Shown: positions 57,688 to 64,000 of the stretch, piece after piece
How the letters are laid out: the number at the start of each line of letters is the position of its first letter
How positions within the stretch are numbered: the first letter of the stretch is position 1
NCBI GenBank assembly: GCA_018287875.1
Contig: JAGVVL010000015.1
Span: forward strand, 496,001-560,000
Direction: 5' to 3'
From: Nigrospora sphaerica
Lineage: Eukaryota > Ascomycota > Sordariomycetes > Amphisphaeriales > Apiosporaceae
DNA: 64,000 nt
Notes under the pieces: model-generated
Databases searched by the model: none
What the model was told of the DNA's origin: nothing
Seen by the model: only the letters and a program-made list of their open reading frames with translations
Program-made: the position numbers and the translations under genes

Positions 57688-58480
57688 TCAGACGCGCAGG
57701 GACTCACGGAAGGCGGCGCGGGGGCTGCGGAGGGTGGTGGAGCGCTTGGTCTTGACGTTGATGATGCTGTTGGAGGGGTTGTACGTCTGCTGGCAGCTTG
57801 AGAGCACGGTTGAGAGGGCGCTGGCCTCTTTGTTGATATCGTCTTTGCGAGACGGGACCGCTGGCACAAGCGCGAATGCCAAGCTCTGCGGAGGGAAAAA
57901 GAGGGGGGGCCAGAGCACGTTAGTCGGTCGGTCCCATATATTCGGAAAGAGAAGGGAGAAAGTGGGGGGAATGCCACTCACGTCAAAGACCTTCTCCTCC
58001 GCAACCAGCGAGGCCGCGACGGGCGGGCCAAAGAAGGGCACCAGGGTTATCAAGCCGTGCTTGCCAATCAGGGTGTTGTGCATGGCCTGGCTGACTTTAC
58101 TGAAGTCTCTAAAGGCACTCGCGATCTCGTCGGACGGGCCGCCGGCCTCCACCGGGTCCATCTTCGCCGCCATCTCTTGTACGTCGTTCGACATCTTGCT
58201 CACGATGGCTTGCAACTTGTTGGGGACTTGCTGTAGTGGCCCGCTAATATTAGCCGTACTTCCTCTCCAATTGATACGGGTGGTTCTCATTTCGACATAC
58301 CGGAGCTTGCAGGGAGAAATTGACGACGGTGATGCCCGACACGAACGCATTCGTATCCTGCGACATCTTCGTGAGCACCTTGAGATTGTCCACGATCTGG
58401 GCGGCCGTCATCTGGCCTAGCACCGTGTCACTGTAAACGGCCAGGGCCGCGACGGCGAACTTGAGCATAGAGAACTGCAT
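57688..58480 (-). CDS. HsbA-like cell-wall/hydrophobic-surface-binding protein
   Basis: On the minus strand exons 58480-58301, 58230-57982 and 57885-57688 encode 208 residues. The family (hydrophobic surface binding protein A, cell wall galactomannoprotein) is secreted, helical and binds hydrophobic surfaces, sometimes recruiting hydrolases. A signal peptide (FSMLKFAVAALAVYSDTVLG) is followed by QMTAAQIVDNLKVLTKMSQD, VVNFSL, NKLQAIVSKMSNDVQEM, SDEIASAFRDFSKVSQAMH and KDDINKEASALSTVL, the amphipathic helices of the family. Introns are 70 and 96 nt and phase 0. For intron 1 the acceptor at 58232-58231 keeps the frame; a nearer upstream AG does not. A TATA-like element lies about 120 bp upstream. 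The gene stands alone between two gene-poor regions. Confidence 0.85.
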
Positions 58481-58600
58481 CTTGTTGAGAGGATGGTATA
58501 GGAAGGGCCGGTGACGAAACGAGGTTGTAGGAGGTGCTTGAGGACGAATCGGGATGGAGGAGTGTGGTGAGGTTAGGATGTTGGTGAGGGCATTCAAAGC

Positions 58601-58609
58601 TTATTATAG
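58601..58609 (-). promoter_or_regulatory. TATA-like element of the HsbA-like gene
   Basis: Minus-strand CTATAATAA lies about 120 bp upstream of the start codon at 58480. Confidence 0.45.
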
Positions 58610-59894
58610 ACGAGCCTCCATCACTATCCGATCTCAGCGCATGCTGGATTTCCCTCGAGAAATGACCATCGCAGCCTAGCCCGGCCCATTTTTTTCTCGC
58701 CTTTGCTTTTGTTTGGCAACATGAAGTAGAGTAGACGCCGTAGCCCTTAGCTGCTGGAGTCTAGAATGGAGTTTTGGCAGCAAGATGCCCAGTTGTCATA
58801 AGAACAGTCGTGACGATCTCTTCGTACCGGCTATGCGGGTCCCTAGCAAAGTGGCTAGCTAAGAACTAGTCGGCCTGGCGCTCTTTCAGTCTCCACGGTA
58901 AGTGAGCGGCTCCATGTGCATGTAAAAGCTTACATGACTAACTTAATTGGGGGATACATGCTCTAACTTGGAAAATCGCGTTTTACAAACACATTAACTG
59001 GATTTAGGAGACCACATCCGGCTGTGTGAACGTTACGAATGTTTTATGAAAGACCAAAGTGTACGAGTATATGGCTAGATCTGGCTCTGCGGGACCTTTG
59101 GGTTAAGTCTCACGAGGGAGCCGCTCACTTCCAATGCCAACCAGTATAACGGGTACAGAGGGTTCTGATTGGACGGGGCGGGACGGGTCGCTCGCTCACC
59201 CTAGTGTTCTACCCCTGATAAGGCCTGTCGCAGTGGACCCGTGATCTGCACTGCCGCATGTAGGTATGCAGGTGTCAGCACGTCTACTGCGTAGTTGTAT
59301 GCAGATGATGTTTCTACATAGGGGCTTTGATCAAGCTCCCAAACTATCGATCAGCTGAGCATAGGGATCAGCACGAAAAGCGGGTATTATGCAGCACTAT
59401 GTTCAGCCTCTCCCCCACCTTTGCCTGCCACTATTTCCGCGCCATCGGCAGCAAAAGGCATATAACCCTAGCAAATGCCAAGCTTCTCATCGTCGCCCAG
59501 AAGGTCTGTCAGGGCTGGTCCCGGCAAGGCGCTTCTTTTCCTTGATGGCCGAGAAGGTGATTGCGCCGGTTAGATCCAGCTGCCTTGCTGATATTCCCCA
59601 TATCAAGGAGAGGGAGGGCTAGCCATGGCCCCGCAAAAGAAGCGTAGACCTATGAGCCTCAGAAAACGGCATAGCGATTGGTCGCGTCAGCCAAAGACAG
59701 TTACTTACATAATGTCCCGACCGGAGTCATTCTTTTCTTTCTTGGGGAGGCAACGGGCACAACGAGCCGCCGCCCTGAGCTGGAACGGAGAGCGGCTCGC
59801 ATGCAGGGCCGCCGACATGGTAACGCGCCTACTGCGACCTTCCTAGGACATCCTCCGCGGTCCCGCGTCGTCGCTGGCGTCCTGTTTGTTAGCG

Positions 59895-59965
59895 TCATGC
59901 CGGGCCCAGGAGTCGAACGGGGCGCACCAAGGGTCCTGGGGCCCTCATTGGCACTAGTATCCTAG
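59895..59965 (-). other. tRNA-like fragment, possible SINE relic
   Basis: On the minus strand CCGTTCGACTCC matches a Pol III B box, with an A-box-like TGCCAATGAGG about 35 nt upstream. The stems of a tRNA do not form and no acceptor pairing exists. A degenerate tRNA or the head of a tRNA-derived SINE is possible, as is chance. Confidence 0.25.
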
Positions 59966-61006
59966 GGACGAGAGCCTCCCGTGCACGGAAGGAAGCAACC
60001 CGAGATGGGATCTCGGTGAGGGACTTGCTCCTCTGATCTGTTGTGCGATCCGAATGGAGCCTCCCAGTCCCCACCACCACGTAGATCGTGCCCGAGCTCC
60101 GATCGACGGCGACCCGCCCCACTCGTCAGCAATAGCCGGCGGTTTAGACCCAAGCGAGCGTGGAGCGATGGCTTCTTCGCTCTCCAATTCGGTCGGAGCA
60201 CATATCGGGTTCCAACGTGGTGCGTGACGGGGAACCAATTGGCCCGACGGCATTTGGGCCGGCCCGCTCAGGGGTCACATCTGGCTTCCTGGGCTGTTCT
60301 AATCCTCCATTGGCCAGCAGGCGCTATTTGGGCCTTTCGCGGACTGAGCAGTGCCGATAGGGAAACCGCTGTCTGTATGTGAGCTGCGTGAGCGTGAAAA
60401 ATTGGGTGTGGTTTTCACTGTCGGTGCTCGAAGCGGCTCATGCCAAACGAACCAACGCATTCGAGGCTGGCCGGCCCCCCCAAGCATGCACACTCGCGTC
60501 AGCGCCCAAATTATTCGATCGTTTTTCGTTAAGGGTCCTTTTGGGGCTTGTGTGTCGCTTGGCGATACTCACGGGTTTTCCCTGCGTGAAAATAGTTGGC
60601 GATCGTAATATGCTTGGTGTTGCCGCTGTTGCTGGCGCCGCTACTGGGCCTGGCGGCGCTACTAGCGGCGCCGGACCTGGCCTCGCTGGACCCTGGAGCC
60701 GCTAAGCCTCGCGCCGCTGCGCTTCGCGCCGGTGCTGGCTGCTTTGCTGGCCACGCTCGCTATTCGCGCTGCTCTAGTGCAACTGCTGGGTGCAATCGGT
60801 GTGCTCGCGCGATGGAGACTTGGGTAGGAGGGCAGCGTTGGGCTGGAAGTAATGACCTATCAGAAGCCCTGTCATTTGTACTACTCCGCCGTATAGCTCA
60901 GGGGTTGTGTAGGGGGCCAGCGTGGGGTGCGGACAAGAAGAAAAGATTGGGTGGTACTTGCGAGTTGATATATGGAGGAAAGGAGAAATCTGCTTCAAGT
61001 GTTGGT

Positions 61007-61064
61007 GTCTCTCTTTCTCTCTCTCTATATGTGTGTATGTGTTGTGTGTGTGTATGTGTGTGTT
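61007..61064. repeat. CT/TG microsatellite
   Basis: A CT-rich tract runs into imperfect TG repeats interrupted by TA and T. It lies about 100 bp left of the monooxygenase pseudogene. Confidence 0.9.
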
Positions 61065-61159
61065 TGGTCAAACACCTCGGTGCCTTTGGATAATACCAAG
61101 ATATAGCTTGTGCGTGCCTTTGAATTAATCACTTCAAACCTCCTTTTAAACCAACAAAA

Positions 61160-61730
61160 TCCACGAGCAGGACCCCCTAATCGAGTGGAAGGTCATCTGC
61201 AAGGACTGGAAGAAGCTCATTTGCAACCGCTCCCACCAATCGGACTCGTGCTGCCGTGGGCTGTGCATGACCACGTAGGGCTATATCTAGCACATCTACA
61301 TCCGCCATCTATTTCGATACCGGGCCATAGTCGAGCGCAGCAGCCGTACACTCGAGGACCTAAGCGTTGACGCCGAGGGTGAGTACCCGGTCCACATGCG
61401 CATCCGCAACCAGAAACCGGCGCGGCAAAAGAGTTGCGCGCCAAGTTCAATAAGGTCAGCGACGGCGCCGCCCGCATTCTGTGAAAGCGGCTGAACCTAC
61501 TGTTCGACGGCCTGAGTATCGGCATTTACTGCGGCATTATGGACTGCGTCTTCGAGACCGACTACCCGTACGCCTAGATGTTTTGGTAAGCCAGCCCTGC
61601 CGCCATACGCACCCAAGACGGGTGCAACCAGTGCTGACAGAAAACTTCTTCGCAGGTCCGTCATCAGCTTCAAGCACGGCGGTTGCGTTATCATACCTCC
61701 CGAAAATGGCTGCATCCGCTGGGGGGTTTA
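61160..61730 (+). pseudogene. Phenol 2-monooxygenase-like FAD hydroxylase relic
   Basis: A middle part of the flavoprotein family is recognisable but broken. The first frame reads GYI-stop-HIYIRHLFRYR and LEDLSVDAEGEYPVHMRIRN, then a frameshift near 61400. The next frame has ELRAKFNKVSDGAARIL, KRLNLLFDGLS and YCGIMDCVFETDYPYA, the family's second FAD motif region. After a still-recognisable intron (61586-61654) comes SVISFKHGGCVIIPPENGCI. Stops occur at 61276, 61288, 61482 and 61575. Both the N-terminal Rossmann motif and the C-terminal half are absent. Family members hydroxylate phenolics with NADPH. The clear preservation of motifs suggests decay by point changes and small indels rather than heavy RIP. 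Confidence 0.85.
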
Positions 61731-62855
61731 GAAGTGATGGCGGAGATGTCGTTTGCTTGAATAGGCAGTGATTTTACAAACACAGTCTTCCACTTCTCAA
61801 TGCTGTGCCCCCCACGGTCTTTTAAAGTCTGGGTCAAACTCGTCGCACTTCATACCGAACCCCCGGAGGATTTTGTTCGGAAATGTGTCCGGCACTTGAG
61901 ACTTGTTACCTACAGCGTCTCATATAGGCTGTACCGTACTCGAAGTGTGGCGTAAGTCTTTTGCGCCTCCCTTCTTACGACGCTGCTCCTTAATTAGTCA
62001 GATTAGGGTTTTAGCTATCATTCGCATTTTCTGGCCCTGTTAGAATAACTTACATCACTAAAGAAGCGCAAGTTACTTAGATCCACGCACGGTAGTGATG
62101 GCGGCAGGGCGACCAGAAACGCTGGTAAGTCGCTCTTATCGCAGACAGAAACCAGCTAGTCTAAAATGCCGAAGCCGGAATGGTGGCCGGTTCACCCACA
62201 GCTCCCACGTAAGTAGTAAGGCGAGTTCGATACGACGGAAACCTAGTCTTCGGAAGAGGGCGGCGAGATTTCTGTACTCTTCGGAGGTAGGTCGGGTTTC
62301 CTAAGAGCTGGCCATTGGGCCCAGTAGGCAGCCCGTGGGCGTCTGGCACCAGTTACGAGACGCGGTGCCCCGGTTCACCCGCCAAAGTGCACAGGACGGC
62401 CAAGCCCCCGCGCTAGGGCGTCTTATACGCCTCGTCCCGCGGCGGCGGCCTAGAGGGCTCCGAGTGCCCCCTGCGGCCCATCGGCCAGCCGCGCAGGAGC
62501 GGGTAGTTGAAGCCCCGGGGAAAGGCGCGGACCATAGCGGTCTCGTAAAGCGCTCATATGGCAGCCCGTGCGCTACCGGCGGGACGATAACGCGGAGCGC
62601 AGTATTAATACGTCTTTGTTATGGAAGAAATAATATCCGGGAATTGGGTGCCGAGGTCGGTCTGGGGAATGCGCGGCATGGCTCCCTGGCATCAAGCGGT
62701 CTCGATGCCTCTTTACTCCACAGGCCATCGTATAACCGGAGTCGTGATAGGGCACTGGAGATCCATTAATCAGCTCGTGCACTTCATCCTGGGGCTGATG
62801 TGAAGGCATGATTGGCGCCCGCGGTAATGGTTCGCAAGCCAAGACAACGTGCTTC

Positions 62856-62913
62856 TCCACCCCCACCGGTTGTGGGCTTCCATCTACCCCATGCTATCCC
62901 CACCCCCACCGGT
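62856..62913. promoter_or_regulatory. 14-bp direct repeat with Cre1/CreA-like cores
   Basis: CCACCCCCACCGGT occurs at 62856-62869 and again, identical, at 62900-62913. Three CCCCAC cores (GTGGGG on the minus strand, matching the CreA consensus SYGGRG) lie at 62860-62865, 62898-62903 and 62904-62909. The cluster is 320-375 bp upstream of the GH3 start codon. Carbon catabolite control is inferred from consensus only. Confidence 0.5.
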
Positions 62914-63147
62914 CAAAGCAACCGTCTCGGCGTCCTCACCCCATGGGAGGACGAGAAACTGGAGATTCCTGTGAAAGGGGGGCGTTCCTATGCTCAAGAG
63001 AGCCATTTCATCCGTGAGCCAAGCCCTCGTAACCTGCTGATTTTTCAGCCCAGGAGACTTGGCGCCCATGTACCGAGGGCGGCAAGATCATAGAAGCCGG
63101 GCTTTTTCCATTAGCCGGCCTCGTGACGATGCAGAGCCTGGGCTTGC

Positions 63148-63155
63148 TATAAGAG
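63148..63155 (+). promoter_or_regulatory. TATA box of the GH3 gene
   Basis: TATAAGAG lies about 80 bp upstream of the ATG at 63230. Confidence 0.55.
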
Positions 63156-63229
63156 GGGGCGGCACATTGCGCTCTCCAGACCACCAGTGCAAGCCTGGCT
63201 CACCCGGCCCGACAACACGAGGAAGCAGC

Positions 63230-64000
63230 ATGATTGTACACAGGTCCAGCCTGCGGGCCCTATTTGGCCTCGCGGGGCTTTCGAGCCTGCTGGTCCTCGG
63301 CCCGTCAGAGGCGAGTGCGGCTTGCACGCAGAGGCCGCCGCTGCCATACCGCGATGCCTCGCTCAGCGTCGACGAACGCGTCGACGACCTGCTCCAGCGC
63401 ATGACGCTCGAGGAGAAGGCCGGGCAGATGTTCCACCGGCCCCTCTACATGGGGCCCAACGGGACGCTCACGCCGGCCGGACAGGGGAGCAACAGCACCG
63501 AGTTCTACCTCAGCACGCAGCTGCTGTCGCACTTTAATCTGCAGGGCGAGGTCGAAAGCCCGCGGCAGACGGCCGAGTGGGCGAACCGGTTGCAGCGGCA
63601 CATACTCGACCACACGCGCCTGGGCATCCCGCTGACGCTGTCGACGGACCCGCGCCACGCCTTCACCGACAACGTCGGCACCGGATTCCGCGCCGGCCGC
63701 TTCTCGCAGTGGCCCGAGACGTTGGGGCTCGCGGCCCTGCGCGACGCCGGTCTCGTGCGCCGCTTCGCCGAGATTGTGCGCGCCGAGTACCGCGCCGTCG
63801 GCATCGCGGCCGCCCTTCACCCCCAGGTCGACCTGGCGACGGAGCCTCGCTGGGCTCGCATCAAGGGCACCTTTGGCGAGGACGCCGCCCTCACCTCGGA
63901 GCTGCTCGCCGCCTACATCGTCGGCCTCCAGGGCGAGACCTTCGGCCCCGGCTCCGTTACCACCGTCACCAAGCACTTCCCCGGCGGCGGCCCCGTCGAG
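63230..64000 (+). CDS. Secreted glycoside hydrolase family 3 enzyme, 5' part
   Basis: The frame is open from the ATG at 63230 to the window end, giving the first 257 residues. GH3 enzymes cleave beta-glucosides, beta-xylosides and related substrates. A signal peptide (SLRALFGLAGLSSLLVLG) is followed by the GH3 start SVDERVDDLLQRMTLEEKAGQM, then GIPLTLSTDPRHAFTDN, FSQWPETLGLAA, YRAVGIAAALHPQVDLATEPRW, GTFGEDAALTSELLAAYI and VTKHFPGGGP, which contains the conserved Lys-His. The catalytic nucleophile Asp lies beyond the edge. The D-PRHAFTDN variant resembles the bacterial BglX-like branch more than classical fungal beta-glucosidases. No intron is seen in this part. Promoter elements fit a carbon-regulated hydrolase. 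Confidence 0.92.
   Translation, partial: MIVHRSSLRALFGLAGLSSLLVLGPSEASAACTQRPPLPYRDASLSVDERVDDLLQRMTLEEKAGQMFHRPLYMGPNGTLTPAGQGSNSTEFYLSTQLLSHFNLQGEVESPRQTAEWANRLQRHILDHTRLGIPLTLSTDPRHAFTDNVGTGFRAGRFSQWPETLGLAALRDAGLVRRFAEIVRAEYRAVGIAAALHPQVDLATEPRWARIKGTFGEDAALTSELLAAYIVGLQGETFGPGSVTTVTKHFPGGGPVE

Larger units (their letters stand above)
58481..61159. other. Gene-poor region, 2.7 kb
   Basis: No intact gene is supported. It holds a tRNA-like B box at about 59905-59920 on the minus strand, a TAGCTCAGGGGTT A-box-like sequence at 60894-60906, a GC-rich Leu/Ala-coding low-complexity tract at about 60610-60745, and a CT/TG microsatellite at the right end. Confidence 0.5.
61731..63229. other. Intergenic, 1.5 kb, GH3 promoter
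   Basis: No intact gene is supported. A minus-strand stretch at about 62170-62520 reads as protein-like text with two in-frame stops and may be another relic that I cannot identify. The last 400 bp act as promoter of the GH3 gene and hold a direct repeat and a TATA box, listed separately. Confidence 0.5.

Noticed and set aside
60894..60906. TAGCTCAGGGGTT, a tRNA-like A box
   Set aside because: No downstream B box or acceptor complement is present. It may be a relic but cannot be supported.
1..64000. CRISPR arrays, rRNA genes, intact transposons, bacterial-type operons
   Set aside because: Scanning both strands by eye showed no regularly spaced repeats, no 5S or other rRNA signature and no transposase or reverse transcriptase motifs; the sequence is eukaryotic with spliceosomal introns.

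Overview
The window is nuclear DNA of a filamentous ascomycete, most likely a Sordariomycete and perhaps Chaetomiaceae (the family-level placement is inference). The sequence shows GC-rich coding regions, short introns (mostly 50-110 nt) with GT...CTAAC-like...AG signals, HET-domain genes, an HsbA-type cell-wall protein, secreted plant-cell-wall enzymes (CE12, GH3, GMC oxidoreductase), a fungal glucosylceramide synthase and an Opi1/CCG-8-type regulator. I modelled 19 protein-coding genes (two cut by the window edges), one tRNA gene and two decayed pseudogenes. Exon boundaries were placed by hand from splice motifs, reading frame and family conservation.

Layout. 1-14 kb: 3' part of lanosterol synthase (ERG7), the co-chaperone SGT1, a cytochrome P450, a secreted berberine-bridge-type FAD oxidase and the Rag GTPase Gtr1, all on the plus strand. 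14-28 kb: a secreted HNH/DUF1524 nuclease (minus), an alpha/beta hydrolase, ceramide glucosyltransferase (minus), tRNA-splicing endonuclease catalytic subunit Sen2, a Dal5-like transporter with a 22-nt microexon, and a DHA1-type transporter. 28-36 kb: a sparse stretch with a secreted short tyrosinase, tRNA-Val(AAC), a small protein with a GPI-like tail, a near-perfect 84-bp palindrome, a GATA-containing tandem repeat and a decayed HET gene. 36-45 kb: AP-1 mu adaptin (minus) and the Opi1-family regulator, separated by 4.8 kb of repeat-studded non-coding DNA. 45-53 kb: rhamnogalacturonan acetylesterase (minus), an intact HET gene and a secreted GMC oxidoreductase (minus). 53-64 kb: a gene-poor region holding an HsbA-like gene and a phenol-monooxygenase-like pseudogene, ending in the 5' part of a secreted GH3 glycosidase.

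How the genes fit together. Core membrane, lipid and trafficking functions (ERG7, ceramide glucosyltransferase, AP-1 mu, Opi1, Gtr1, SGT1, Sen2) alternate with accessory secreted or oxidative functions (P450, FAD oxidase, nuclease, tyrosinase, GMC, CE12, GH3, HsbA). I see no unambiguous biosynthetic gene cluster, CRISPR array, rRNA gene or intact transposon. The most interesting unexplained structures are the 84-bp palindrome, the long repeat-bearing region upstream of the Opi1-type gene, and the gene-poor right end with its pseudogene and tRNA-like fragment.
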